The notes: generated from the letters alone by a model not told the origin. DNA of 64,000 bases from Paenalicyclobacillus mengziensis (GCF_017298635.1 NZ_CP071182.1:4688001-4752000); one strand, 5' to 3'. Shown: positions 38,058-47,182, counted from the stretch's first letter. Numbers and translations: made by a program.

Positions 38058-39236
38058 TTGACACAGCCAGTAGAAGTCAGATTGCCGAGGACAGTCGACG
38101 ATGTTGAGGAAAGTGTGGTTGTCCTGTGGTATAAAACACAAGGCGAACAAGTGAAGGAGCACGACGTGCTGCTCGAAGTCCAGTCTCAAAAGGCCACATT
38201 TGAAATCGAAGCACCAATTTCCGGAACCCTGCGCGAGATCAGGGTGGGCCGCGCAGAGGTCGCAGCCGTCGGCGATGTTCTCGGAATCATTGAAACGACG
38301 ACCGACCAAGAAGTTGCTGTAAGCCTCCATGAAAACGTGGTGACGCAGGACCGACCCTCACCACCGCAGGACACAGGCGGCAGTCCGCAGCAGGACACGG
38401 GCAGCAGCGTTCCGCAGGGTGGGATGTCCGATGGGTTTGTCTCTGCACCGCCTCGTATTCGCCGATTGGCCAGCCAACTCGGTCTCGACTTGTCTGCAAT
38501 TCAAGGTACAGGGCCGAATGGGCGCATTACAGAAGAGGACTTGCAAAACGCAGTGCAAATAAGAACATCGACGAAGCATCACGTTGTACCAATGACAGCT
38601 GTCCGCCGAGCGATTGCCAAACGGATGGTACAAAGCCTGCAACATTCAGCACAATTAACTCTCACAAGTTGGGCTGATGTGAGTAAGCTATCTGCACAGC
38701 GCCAACGCCTCTCGCCGGGTATGAGTTGGAACACGTGGGTTCTTGCCGCAGTTGTTCGGGCGCTCAAGAAACACCCTTATTTAAACGCCACGACTGTCGA
38801 GGACGGAATCCAGTACTCGGATTCCGTCCATCTAGGCGTGGCTGTCGACACGAATGCAGGGCTGATGGTCGCCGTCATTCGTGATGCCGATAAAAAAGGG
38901 TTACGGGAAATTCAGGCTGAGGCGGCGCAACTTGCTGACAAGGCACGAAACGGTACGGCGTCGTCCGCTGAACTCTCCGGTAGTACATTTACCGTGACCA
39001 ATCTTGGCAGCTACGGCGTGGAATTTTTTACGCCAATTCTCAATCCTCCGGAGTCGGGTATCCTTGGTGTCGGGAAGATTGATGAAAAAGTTGTGTTTCA
39101 GGAAAACTCACTGTCTGTAATCCATCGAATTCCCCTTAGTCTTACGTTTGACCATCAAGTCACAGACGGGGGGCCCGCTGCGCGTTTTTTGGAGAGTATT
39201 GCGAATTACCTCGCTGAACCGGAACAACTGCTGTAA
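38058..39236 (+). CDS. acoC: Dihydrolipoamide acyltransferase (E2) of the acetoin-type complex
   Basis: 392 residues from TTG 38058, behind GTGGAGGC at 8 nt; an upstream GTG at 38043 is part of that ribosome site. Domains: lipoyl domain (lipoyl lysine K45 in VQSQKATFEI), a linker with two repeats of DTGGSPQQ/DTGSSVPQ, an E3/E1-binding domain (APPRIRRLASQLGLDLSAIQ...GRITEEDL), and the acyltransferase core ending FDHQVTDGGPAARFL (H366). The usual DHRxxDG reads DHQVTDG. No E3 gene follows; lipoamide dehydrogenase must come from elsewhere. Confidence 0.87.
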   Translation: MTQPVEVRLPRTVDDVEESVVVLWYKTQGEQVKEHDVLLEVQSQKATFEIEAPISGTLREIRVGRAEVAAVGDVLGIIETTTDQEVAVSLHENVVTQDRPSPPQDTGGSPQQDTGSSVPQGGMSDGFVSAPPRIRRLASQLGLDLSAIQGTGPNGRITEEDLQNAVQIRTSTKHHVVPMTAVRRAIAKRMVQSLQHSAQLTLTSWADVSKLSAQRQRLSPGMSWNTWVLAAVVRALKKHPYLNATTVEDGIQYSDSVHLGVAVDTNAGLMVAVIRDADKKGLREIQAEAAQLADKARNGTASSAELSGSTFTVTNLGSYGVEFFTPILNPPESGILGVGKIDEKVVFQENSLSVIHRIPLSLTFDHQVTDGGPAARFLESIANYLAEPEQLL

Positions 39237-39375
39237 TTGCACCAATATCAAAAACCAACCTACCAAGCACACCTACCAAGCACACTTTTTCTCGGTCTTA
39301 AAAAGAGTTCGGTGCATGGATAGCTGTACCAGAGCAGACAGGGAGGCCTATCAACCAAGGCCTCCCCGCCCGTGC

Positions 39376-39465
39376 CACACGCATCTATCCCACACGCATC
39401 TATCCCACACGCATCTATCCCACACGCATCTATCCCACACGCCTGTTTGCCACACGACGCTTACT
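39376..39465. repeat. 15-bp tandem repeat after the NUDIX gene
   Basis: Four exact units CACACGCATCTATCC followed by two diverged units that reach the stop codon of the convergent NUDIX gene. Two 13-bp copies of ACCTACCAAGCAC lie a little upstream (39258-39283). The space between the E2 and NUDIX genes otherwise holds nothing recognisable. Confidence 0.9.
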
Positions 39466-39919
39466 TTGTCTTCGCAGCGATGTATCTCTCAATTACCGGC
39501 TTGTCGAGTGGGTTCAAATTGTCAGGTATCTCATTTCGACCATACCACATTAAATCCAGGCTCTCATCCTTGTCGAGCCGAACCTCACCCGAAAAATCTG
39601 TGCTTGTGAAAATCGCTCCAGCTACGTAGACTTGATGCCCATTCGGATACTCGTAAAAGGCTTGCTCTCCCGAATGTAAGCAGAACAACTGCATTTCTCC
39701 AACAATTAAGCCCGTTTCCTCAAGCGCCTCTCGGCGTGCAGTGTCTTCGAAAGTCTCCCCCATCTCCATGGCTCCGCCAGGAAGGCCCCAACAGTGATTA
39801 TCACTCCGATGTTGCAGCAAAATCCTTCCATTTACGTCTTCCATAATCACTGCGGCAGCTGGCATCATTAAAGGTCTGGCTCCAACAATTTCTCGAAGCC
39901 CCATGATATATCCAGACAT
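39461..39919 (-). CDS. NUDIX hydrolase
   Basis: 152 residues from ATG 39919 (GAGGGGACC upstream). The Nudix box GGAMEMGETFEDTARREALEETGL fits GX5EX7REUXEEXGU. It hydrolyses a nucleoside diphosphate linked to another group; WGLPGG and the ADP-ribose-like layout do not settle the substrate. Three copies of a TACATTGACYCTT-like word lie in its 5' region (39934-40013), and 15-bp repeats abut its stop. Confidence 0.9.
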   Translation of the reverse strand: MSGYIMGLREIVGARPLMMPAAAVIMEDVNGRILLQHRSDNHCWGLPGGAMEMGETFEDTARREALEETGLIVGEMQLFCLHSGEQAFYEYPNGHQVYVAGAIFTSTDFSGEVRLDKDESLDLMWYGRNEIPDNLNPLDKPVIERYIAAKTK

Positions 39920-40092
39920 GTTCGGTCCCCTCCGTACATTTGACTCTTTGATACGTTGGCCCGTCGGTACATTGACTCTTCATTCGCTGACCGTTTGATA
40001 CATTGACCCTTCGGTGCTCATTTCTGTCTTTGTTCTTTATGACGCCATTATACCGTGAAAACAGCAAGACCCGGTCGTCACTAGAGGACAGC

Positions 40093-40130
40093 AACGCCCG
40101 GTCCTTAGGATGGTGGACCGGGCGTTTTTT
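40093..40130 (+). terminator. Orphan plus-strand intrinsic terminator
   Basis: A perfect 12-bp GC-rich stem AACGCCCGGTCC / GGACCGGGCGTT with a 10-nt loop and a run of T residues to 40130. No plus-strand gene lies upstream; both neighbours are on the minus strand. A weak -10-like TATACC lies at 40049. It may end a short RNA. Confidence 0.8.
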
Positions 40131-40157
40131 GCACGTGCACGCAGGGATGCGTGGTCT

Positions 40158-40558
40158 CTATTCACACATCGTCTTTAGAACGATGCCGACAAACGACTTT
40201 ACGCCGACAGGCAGCGCCTCTTCGTCGACCGTGAACCGAGGGTGATGATGCGGATAAGTGATACCCTTGTCCGCGTTTCCTGCTCCAACGTTGAAGAACG
40301 TACCTGGTACGACACTCTGATATAACAGTTCCTGAGAGTTCAACCGTATCGGGAATGATGTTGGTCGCAGTACCTGCATGGAATTGTGTTACCGAGACAA
40401 CGAGTGGGTCGAGTGGGTCGAGTGGGTCGAGTGGGTCGAGTGGGTCGATGTTCCGTGACACAATGTGTTGCAAGTTAACCACGACCTCGGCGCCACTGGA
40501 TGACTTCGTCGCGCACCTCATTCACAAGTGAGTGAAGATCATGGAGCTCGATGGACAT
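40158..40558 (-). pseudogene. Collapsed M20 amidohydrolase gene
   Basis: Three pieces of one M20 gene are joined in about 400 bp, against about 1.2 kb for an intact one. ATG 40558 opens [22 protein letters not shown] (N-terminus), then a jump to the dimerisation-domain segment [14 protein letters not shown]...[26 protein letters not shown], then another frame carrying the C-terminus [13 protein letters not shown]...[18 protein letters not shown]. The catalytic domain is gone. A 9-bp expansion (Asp-Pro-Leu repeats) sits in the middle piece. It lies just after the second binding-protein gene, as the intact M20 gene lies after the first. Confidence 0.88.
40401..40445. repeat. 9-bp tandem repeat inside the M20 pseudogene
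   Basis: Five exact copies of CGAGTGGGT, reading Asp-Pro-Leu on the minus strand; the ancestral sequence probably had one or two. Confidence 0.92.
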
Positions 40559-40597
40559 GTTTCAAATTATCCCCTTTCTAATTTAAAAATTGATAAA

Positions 40598-40626
40598 GGG
40601 GTGAGATCGATTACGATACTCACCCC
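40598..40626 (-). terminator. Terminator of the second peptide transporter operon
   Basis: Stem GGGGTGAG / CTCACCCC with a 13-nt loop, followed on the minus strand by TTTATCAATTTTTAAA. It separates the binding-protein gene from the M20 pseudogene. Confidence 0.8.
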
Positions 40627-40655
40627 TTCAATTTCTACCTGTGTCTGAACAAGAC

Positions 40656-42386
40656 CTAATTGTTAAGCTGCCAGTCGTAGACGTTCCAGGTGTCGACACT
40701 CCACGGATTGGGCTGGTAGCCTGAAATACCAACGGATGTGTCGACCTCGTCCGGTGCGAAATACCACAGTGCTGGCAGTTGGTCGTGCAAAATCTGCTCC
40801 ACCTGAGCCATCATCTGTTTGGCCTTGGTTTGGTCGACTGTAACCTGCACTTGCTTCATGAGGCGATTGACCGTGGGGTTATTAAAGTTCCCGTAGTCAG
40901 ATGAACCGGACGGCGTGAAATCTTGTGCTGTGGCCGACGTCGGATTGGAGCTGTCGAGAGACTCGTACTCCGCGATGTCCCATCCCTTTCCCGACGGGAG
41001 CATGGTGCCGAAGAACACGTTGGCCGGCGCGTTCTTAATGGTCAATTTTACGCCAATTTGTTTAAACCAGTACTGGATGAGGCGCTCCGTGGCTTCACGT
41101 ACCGAGTTGCCAGCGGTGGAGCTGTACGTTAAAGCGAGTATCTGCCCGTTCTTATGCAGATATCCGTCTGACCCCATGGTCCAGCCTGCTTCGGCAAGCA
41201 GCTTCTTCGCCTGCGTAGGGTCGTACGGGTAAGGTTGAATGTTCGGATTGCTTGTCCACGACATCTTGGACTGGTCGGCACCGAGCAGGACAGCATTGCC
41301 TTTGTACACCTGTTGGACAATCGCTTGACGGTCAATCGCCATTTCGAGCGCCTGTCTGACGCGGACGTCTTGCAAAATCGGATTCCGCTGATTGATGAGA
41401 CCCATCTCAAACGCAGGCTGCGGGGTCAAATGGACATTTGCACCCGAAATTGCCTGCAGTTGCGGGACGTCTGTAATCGGATCGAAATACCAGACATTGA
41501 TAGCGTGTGCCTTAACGTTGGTGAGTAGCGTGTTTTGATCCGGAATGATCTTGAATTGAATGGTCTGGGTCTTCGGTTTCGGACCAACCCAGTACGGATT
41601 GGCCGTCACAGTAATCGAGGCACCGGGCACCCAGGAGACAAACTTGTAGGGTCCATTCGTCACCGTCGGATCGTGGTTAAAAGACGCAGTGTTGACGTCT
41701 TTCGGGTTCATGTTGCCAAACACACTCGCCGGCAGGATGCCTGGCATTGGATTCGCCAGTGCGTCATTCAAGAAGCCCGGATCAGGTTTTTTCAAGTGTA
41801 CTTTAAACTCAGTAGGACTCACAATTTGGAGACTCTGTACGTCATCCCAACCAAGCCTTGATACGGCGTTTACGTCGGAGCTTGTCAAAAGCTTGTACGT
41901 GACTTCTACGTCTTTTGAGGTAAACGGGTCGCCGTTGGACCATTTCGCATTCGGGTTGAGGTGGATATCGTACGTCAGACCGTCTTTTGAGATCCCGCCG
42001 TTGGCCACGGTTGGCACCACAGAAGCCATCTGCGGAATCAGTTTGTTCGTCGGATCGACCATAAAGAGATTTCGATACAGAGCAGCGTCAACGATTTCTG
42101 AGAATGTCATGTTGGGCCCAAGAATCGGGTTGAGGTTACCTGGTTCTTCGAAGAGTCCGTCAACAATTGCACCGTTCGCATTCCCTGTCGAAGCCGCAGT
42201 ATTGGTCGTGCTCGCCGGTGTGCTGGCACTGCTACCGCCTGTGTTTGATGGCGCTTTGCCACTCGTTCCACAACCTACGACGGCCACTGTAAGGACTGCA
42301 GACAAGACGGCCACAAACGTCCAGCCACGACGTTTGGCATTACTCATCTTTGGTTCTGTAGTCGTTCTTGGTTGGTTCTCTCTCAC
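40656..42386 (-). CDS. Peptide ABC transporter substrate-binding lipoprotein (family 5), paralogue 2
   Basis: 576 residues from GTG 42386, 8 nt after GGGGGT. The signal sequence GWTFVAVLSAVLTVAVVGC ends in a lipobox. The SBP family 5 domain is very close to the protein at 25059-26804; long stretches are identical, such as NHDPTVTNGPYKFVSWVPGA at word level. It should feed the dppB/dppC-like permeases encoded just upstream on the same strand. Differences cluster in the C-terminal lobe near the ligand site, so specificities may differ. Confidence 0.92.
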   Translation of the reverse strand: MRENQPRTTTEPKMSNAKRRGWTFVAVLSAVLTVAVVGCGTSGKAPSNTGGSSASTPASTTNTAASTGNANGAIVDGLFEEPGNLNPILGPNMTFSEIVDAALYRNLFMVDPTNKLIPQMASVVPTVANGGISKDGLTYDIHLNPNAKWSNGDPFTSKDVEVTYKLLTSSDVNAVSRLGWDDVQSLQIVSPTEFKVHLKKPDPGFLNDALANPMPGILPASVFGNMNPKDVNTASFNHDPTVTNGPYKFVSWVPGASITVTANPYWVGPKPKTQTIQFKIIPDQNTLLTNVKAHAINVWYFDPITDVPQLQAISGANVHLTPQPAFEMGLINQRNPILQDVRVRQALEMAIDRQAIVQQVYKGNAVLLGADQSKMSWTSNPNIQPYPYDPTQAKKLLAEAGWTMGSDGYLHKNGQILALTYSSTAGNSVREATERLIQYWFKQIGVKLTIKNAPANVFFGTMLPSGKGWDIAEYESLDSSNPTSATAQDFTPSGSSDYGNFNNPTVNRLMKQVQVTVDQTKAKQMMAQVEQILHDQLPALWYFAPDEVDTSVGISGYQPNPWSVDTWNVYDWQLNN

Positions 42387-42542
42387 GAATGAATACCCCC
42401 ATTGTTTTGTTCAAAGATGTTGCGCAAGCGGTCAAAGTTTAGACATTATGCAGTCGAAATGCAGCCGAAGAAACTTCATGCCACCTTATGGAGTTCCATC
42501 CCCCCTTTCCAGGCATCAGCGCTCACGCGACGGTTGTCTCAA

Positions 42543-43427
42543 TTAATTGTTCCGTGCGTCCAGAGCATCCCGAATGGCATCACCAAAAACGTTGAACGAC
42601 AATACCACCAGAAAAATCATTAACCCAGGAAAAACCGCCAACCACGGCGCATTCGTGACATAGGACTGTGCCTGGTTGAGCAAGAATCCCCACGAGATGT
42701 GAGGCGGCTGAATACCAGCGCCAAGGAAGCTCATCACGGACTCAAGAACGATAGCCTGACCGACAAGCAGCGTCGCATTGACGATGAGCGGTGATATCGC
42801 ATTAGGAATGATGTGTAGAAAAATGATACGTCCGGAACCAGCACCAATCATTCTCGCTGCCATGACGTAGTCAGTGCTGCGTAACTGCAGGATTCTGCTG
42901 CGTATCAGTCGCGCGGGGTACATCCATGAGGTAAGGCTGATGACCTCAACGATGGTCACCGGCGATGCACCAAGCACCGCGGTCAAGCCCAGGATGATGA
43001 ACAGCGACGGCACAGACAAACCGACATCCGTCAAGCGCATCAAAATCTCATCCACCCAACCACCAAAAAATCCGGCGAGCGATCCGATGAGACCACCGAT
43101 ACCGACTGCGACAACGGCTGAGATGAGTCCTACAGCTAAGGACACGCGCCCACCGTAAAGAACCTCTGTAAACAAGTCGATACCGACGTCGTCAGTCCCC
43201 ATAAAATGGGTTGCGCTAGGTGGAGCAAGCATAGCGTTCAAATCTGGCTGGTTTAACTTGTATGGCGCGATGAACGGTGCAAAAATCGCGGCGAGTGCGA
43301 CAACGACTAAGAATCCCACTGCCACAATGGTTACTTTTTTACGAAAGATACGTCTTACCAGACCTGGTTGTTTTGGTCTACCCTGTGAAACTACTGATGA
43401 AGTTCCGGGTTCAGTCGCGAGTGCCAA
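42543..43427 (-). CDS. dppC: Peptide ABC transporter permease (DppC/OppC type)
   Basis: 294 residues. The N-terminal OppC-type segment (RRIFRKKVTIVAVGFLVVVALAAIFAPFIAPY) is followed by the binding-protein-dependent transport domain with about five more helices and the EAA-like loop ESVMSFLGAGIQPPHISWG. It pairs with the permease gene 33 bp upstream. The start is probably TTG 43427, about 11 nt after GAGGAG. No ATPase genes (dppD/dppF) adjoin, so the ATPases are elsewhere. Confidence 0.88.
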   Translation of the reverse strand: MALATEPGTSSVVSQGRPKQPGLVRRIFRKKVTIVAVGFLVVVALAAIFAPFIAPYKLNQPDLNAMLAPPSATHFMGTDDVGIDLFTEVLYGGRVSLAVGLISAVVAVGIGGLIGSLAGFFGGWVDEILMRLTDVGLSVPSLFIILGLTAVLGASPVTIVEVISLTSWMYPARLIRSRILQLRSTDYVMAARMIGAGSGRIIFLHIIPNAISPLIVNATLLVGQAIVLESVMSFLGAGIQPPHISWGFLLNQAQSYVTNAPWLAVFPGLMIFLVVLSFNVFGDAIRDALDARNN

Positions 43428-43460
43428 GTTGTCATCCGCTCCTCTCTTGGTTGGTTTAAT

Positions 43461-44414
43461 TTAGTCGTAGCGCACCCGCGGGTCCATATACGCATACAGC
43501 ACATCGGATAAGATATTCGCGATGATGATGATGACGGACAGCAGTGAGATTTCGCACATGATGACTGGGTAATCATCCTGCGAGATGGCTTGTGCAAAGA
43601 GTCGCCCCATACCAGGCCAGGAGAATATCGACTCGGTGATGAGCGCTCCACCGAACAGATACGCACCGTCCATAATCATGACCGTTGTAACCGGAAGCAG
43701 CGCATTTCGCAGTGCATGCTTCCACGTGACGACCCTCTTTTTGAGTCCTTTGGCTCTGGCCGTACGAACGTAATCTTCGTGGAGCGCGTCAATCATCGAT
43801 GAACGTACATAGCGACTCTCATGTGCAATCTGATATATGGCGAGAATGCTGACGGGCAGGACAGCGTGCCACACTCTGTCGGCCAGAGAGAATCCTGCAC
43901 TCGTTGAAGAAATCCCGCCGGCCGGGAACCAGTGCAAGTCAGCAGCAAAGATAACCAGCACCATCAGACCAAGCCAAAACGTGGGCATTGCCACACCAAA
44001 GTAACTAAAAATGGTGAGTGTGTAGTCAGTAAACGAGTACTGTTTGTTCGCACTGATAACGCCAATCACAAACGAAATGATGACTGCGATGACGTAAGAC
44101 GACACCATCAGTTCGAGTGTTGCAGGTAAACGCTGAAGTACCATCTTCAGGGCTGGTTCCCCGTACGCATATGAGTAGCCAAAATTCCCTTGCAGAGCAC
44201 CCGCAAGCCACTTCCAGTACTGCACCCACAACGGCTGATTTAAGCCAAAGTTTGCTTTCAACTGGGCAAGCAGTTGTTTGGTCATCCCTGGCTGGTGCTC
44301 GTACATCGCCAACGGACCTCCTGGAATGGCGTGCATCATGAAAAAGAGCAACAACGAGATGCCAAACAGCACAGGAACTGCCTGTAGGACACGTCTCAGA
44401 ATAAAAGTGGACAC
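43461..44414 (-). CDS. dppB: Peptide ABC transporter permease (DppB/OppB type)
   Basis: 317 residues from GTG 44414, chosen because GGGAAGG lies 7 nt upstream; a longer frame to 44483 has no ribosome site. It has FILRRVLQAVPVLFGISLLLFFMMHAIPGGP at the N-terminus, typical of DppB/OppB, and about six helices with RSSMIDALHEDYVRTARAKGL as the ATPase-contact loop. It is the first gene of the three-gene transporter operon, and a good sigma-A promoter lies upstream. Confidence 0.9.
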   Translation of the reverse strand: MSTFILRRVLQAVPVLFGISLLLFFMMHAIPGGPLAMYEHQPGMTKQLLAQLKANFGLNQPLWVQYWKWLAGALQGNFGYSYAYGEPALKMVLQRLPATLELMVSSYVIAVIISFVIGVISANKQYSFTDYTLTIFSYFGVAMPTFWLGLMVLVIFAADLHWFPAGGISSTSAGFSLADRVWHAVLPVSILAIYQIAHESRYVRSSMIDALHEDYVRTARAKGLKKRVVTWKHALRNALLPVTTVMIMDGAYLFGGALITESIFSWPGMGRLFAQAISQDDYPVIMCEISLLSVIIIIANILSDVLYAYMDPRVRYD

Positions 44415-44747
44415 GCTAACACCTTCCCGCTTCGTGTTGTTCGATTTTTCGAGTTGAAGGCTCTGATAAAGAACCAAATGCAAAGCATGGAAAAAACTTG
44501 AAACATTCAGTTATTTTAGACAATAAATTGCTGAAAGACGTAAGGATTGAACAGAAGTGAACTGTCGACTTTCGAAAATACCTTGTGAATGGGTGGAGCC
44601 CAACGGATAGCGAGACGAGCTACGGAAACAACGAAGCCTCTCTTTCATACCGCTTTGCTCCATGATCCTCCTTCCAAACTGGTTCCTCGCACACAACAAG
44701 GGGAGTTGACTAGATGTTGGTGATGCGATAGAGGCGATGATAGAGGA

Positions 44748-44776
44748 ATATTAACACAATACTGAGTTTTATACAA
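44748..44776 (-). promoter_or_regulatory. Sigma-A-type promoter of the dppB operon
   Basis: On the minus strand TTGTAT, a 17-bp spacer and TAATAT lie in an AT-rich patch, about 335 bp before the dppB start. The 542-bp interval between the Gfo/Idh operon and dppB holds this promoter and a terminator but no gene. Confidence 0.6.
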
Positions 44777-44855
44777 AACACTGATTTTTCCTATAAATAC
44801 ATAGAATATAGATAGAACAAACCGGGAATCGAGTGAGAGGAAGGTGTGAGGGACG

Positions 44856-44898
44856 GAATGCCAAGAAGCCACAATCTATGACCGGCTTCCTGGCATTC
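44856..44898 (-). terminator. Terminator of the Gfo/Idh operon
   Basis: Stem GAATGCCAAGAAGCC / GGCTTCCTGGCATTC, 15 bp with one G-T pair and a 13-nt loop, about 60 bp past the last oxidoreductase stop. Confidence 0.8.
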
Positions 44899-44956
44899 AC
44901 AAGACCAAAGACACCCATTTCCTGAAGATGGACAGGACACAACGAAGACAGGAACA

Positions 44957-46045
44957 TTAGAAGTAAATTACTTTTCCCTGTTCAGAAGACTGATAAATCG
45001 CTTCGAGAATTTGTGTGACCACAAGCGCCTGCTCGCCCGTTACAACCGGTTCTGTGTCGTTCAGAATGGCGTCTATCCACAACTTTGCCTCCAGGTCTGC
45101 CCCAGTCAATTCTTTCGTACCGTTAAAGTAGTCACCGCCACCTTCGTCCAGGTTGACTTTCGTGCTAAACAGTCGACCTTGATGCTCTCCGTTCATCCTG
45201 AGACCGTCCTGCATATCAGCACCGCCTTTGGTGCCGCAAAGTGTGGTCTTCGCCTCACCGATTTCCAAGGTGTTGAGTGCCCAACTTGACTCAAGGACGA
45301 TGGTTGCTCCGTTTTCCATGGTGATAAAGGCAAACGCTGAATCCTCAACGTCGAACTTTTCAGGGTCCCAGGGTCCCCAAGCATTTGCAGCATTTTTTTG
45401 CTTTCCGAGTTTGTAGTAGACATTACCGACGACAGACTTCGGCCTATAGTTGTCCATCATCCACAAAGTCAAATCAAGTGCATGCGTGCCAATATCAATC
45501 AAAGGTCCACCGCCTTGCAGTTCCTTGTCGAGGAAAACACCCCACGTGGGTACAGCACGGCGGCGAATGGCATGTGCTTTTGCGAAGTAGATCTCACCCA
45601 GTTCACCAGCCTGGCAAAGCTTATGAAGGTACCAACTGTCACTGCGGTAACGGTTGTTGTATCCAATTGTCAACTTCTTGCCAACGCGACGAGCGGTCTC
45701 AACCATCTTCCTCGCATCCGCTGAGTTGGTAGCCATCGGTTTCTCGCACATGACGTGCTTACCCGCTTCGAGCGCCGCGATGCTCACCTCCGCGTGAGAC
45801 TTATTGGGTGTGAGCACGTGGACCACATCGATACTCTTGTCTTCCAATAGTGCCTCATAGTTCGTGTACACCTTTGCATCCTCAGTCCCAAAGTTTTTTG
45901 CTGCGTCGCGTGCTCTATCCTCGACGAAGTCCGTGAACCCTACCAATTCTACTTCCGGCAACCGATGCAAACTGGGTAAGTGTTTTCCGGTGGCGATGCC
46001 GCCGCAACCAATCATTCCAACGCGAACTTTGTCTGTCTTTACCAT
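44957..46045 (-). CDS. Gfo/Idh/MocA-family oxidoreductase (third of three)
   Basis: 362 residues from ATG 46045 with GGGAGG upstream. The NAD(P)-binding N-terminus VGMIGCGGIATGKHLPSL, the catalytic EKPMA segment (GKHVMCEKPMATNS), and the substrate-side LIDIGTHALDLTLWMMDN are typical. The family oxidises or reduces sugars and cyclitols with NAD(P). It is the last gene of a four-gene minus-strand operon with two more family members and an NCS2 permease. Confidence 0.9.
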   Translation of the reverse strand: MVKTDKVRVGMIGCGGIATGKHLPSLHRLPEVELVGFTDFVEDRARDAAKNFGTEDAKVYTNYEALLEDKSIDVVHVLTPNKSHAEVSIAALEAGKHVMCEKPMATNSADARKMVETARRVGKKLTIGYNNRYRSDSWYLHKLCQAGELGEIYFAKAHAIRRRAVPTWGVFLDKELQGGGPLIDIGTHALDLTLWMMDNYRPKSVVGNVYYKLGKQKNAANAWGPWDPEKFDVEDSAFAFITMENGATIVLESSWALNTLEIGEAKTTLCGTKGGADMQDGLRMNGEHQGRLFSTKVNLDEGGGDYFNGTKELTGADLEAKLWIDAILNDTEPVVTGEQALVVTQILEAIYQSSEQGKVIYF

Positions 46046-46078
46046 CCTCGCAGTCCTCCCATGCCTAGCAAGTTCCCA

Positions 46079-47182
46079 TCACAGTAACGCCAGTTGTTCC
46101 TTGCTGAACCCGACCGGAAACGGTTGAGGCTTGTCGCAGGTCGACTCAACTTGATAGTGCCTTTTCTCATCAGATGCCACATGAAAACCGTGCATCAGCT
46201 CGAGGACGTGCAGAGCGAGATCGATATTGGCACGATGCGGTTCTCCGGTTCGAAGCGACTGAACCATATCGGCAGCACCTAGGCCACGGCTGTTTTCCGT
46301 GAACCCATACAACAGCGGGATCTCATCCCACTGTTTGGACTCCCGCCTGCGAAACCGCACTGGACCGCCGAACGTATTGGGATCCGGTACCGAGACTGTC
46401 CCCTCTGTACCGTAGACTTCAATCCGTGGCAGTTCAGACCCCCAGATGTCGAAGCTGGTCATCATCTGTCCGATGGCACCGCTTGCAAATTCCATCAGCC
46501 CAGTAACATGGGTCGGGATTTCCACCTGTACCTTCTGCCCAAACTTCGCCACAGATGTTATGGTCCGTTCGGGGAAGGTGATCCTCGTCATGCCCGCAAC
46601 TTGCTTCACTGGGCCCATGAGATGCACGAGAGCCGTCAGGTAATAAGGACCCATGTCAAACATCGGTCCGCCGCCGACCTGATAAAAGAACTCTGGATTG
46701 GGATGCCAACTCTCAGGCCCGTGGCCTGCCATGAAAGCCGTCGCGGAAACGGGTTGACCAATCCAACCGTCTTCAATCAACTTACGACAAGTCTGCAATC
46801 CCCCGCCAAGAAAGGTATCCGGAGCATTACCGACGAGCAGTCCCCGCTTCTGAGCCACCTGTTTCAGGTGCTTCGCGTCTTCTAGTTTGAGGGCAATCGG
46901 TTTTTCTGCATACACATGTTTCCCAGCTTCGAGAACCTGTAAGGAGACATCGGCGTGGACCTGCGGGACGGTGAGATTGATGACGAGCTCTACCTCGCTG
47001 TCAGACAACAACTCTTCGACCGATCCGAAATAAGGAACAGCGAATTGATGAGCGCGTTGCTCTGCCCGGGAAAGGTCGATATCCGCGACACGTTTGACGT
47101 TCAGGCCAAACTCCTTCGCGTTTTTCAAGTAGATTTCACTGATGTTTCCGCAACCAATAATGCCAATCTTTACAGCCTGCAC
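46079..47182 (-). CDS. Gfo/Idh/MocA-family oxidoreductase (second of three)
   Basis: 367 residues from GTG 47182 (GAGAGGAG about 10 nt upstream). Motifs are VKIGIIGCGNISEIYLKNAKEF, AGKHVYAEKPIALKLEDAKHL and GGPMFDMGPYYLTALVHLMG. The substrate is unknown; the tyrosine in MGPYYLTAL replaces the histidine region seen in many members, as in some sugar dehydrogenases. It ends 33 bp before the next oxidoreductase. Confidence 0.88.
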   Translation of the reverse strand: MQAVKIGIIGCGNISEIYLKNAKEFGLNVKRVADIDLSRAEQRAHQFAVPYFGSVEELLSDSEVELVINLTVPQVHADVSLQVLEAGKHVYAEKPIALKLEDAKHLKQVAQKRGLLVGNAPDTFLGGGLQTCRKLIEDGWIGQPVSATAFMAGHGPESWHPNPEFFYQVGGGPMFDMGPYYLTALVHLMGPVKQVAGMTRITFPERTITSVAKFGQKVQVEIPTHVTGLMEFASGAIGQMMTSFDIWGSELPRIEVYGTEGTVSVPDPNTFGGPVRFRRRESKQWDEIPLLYGFTENSRGLGAADMVQSLRTGEPHRANIDLALHVLELMHGFHVASDEKRHYQVESTCDKPQPFPVGFSKEQLALL

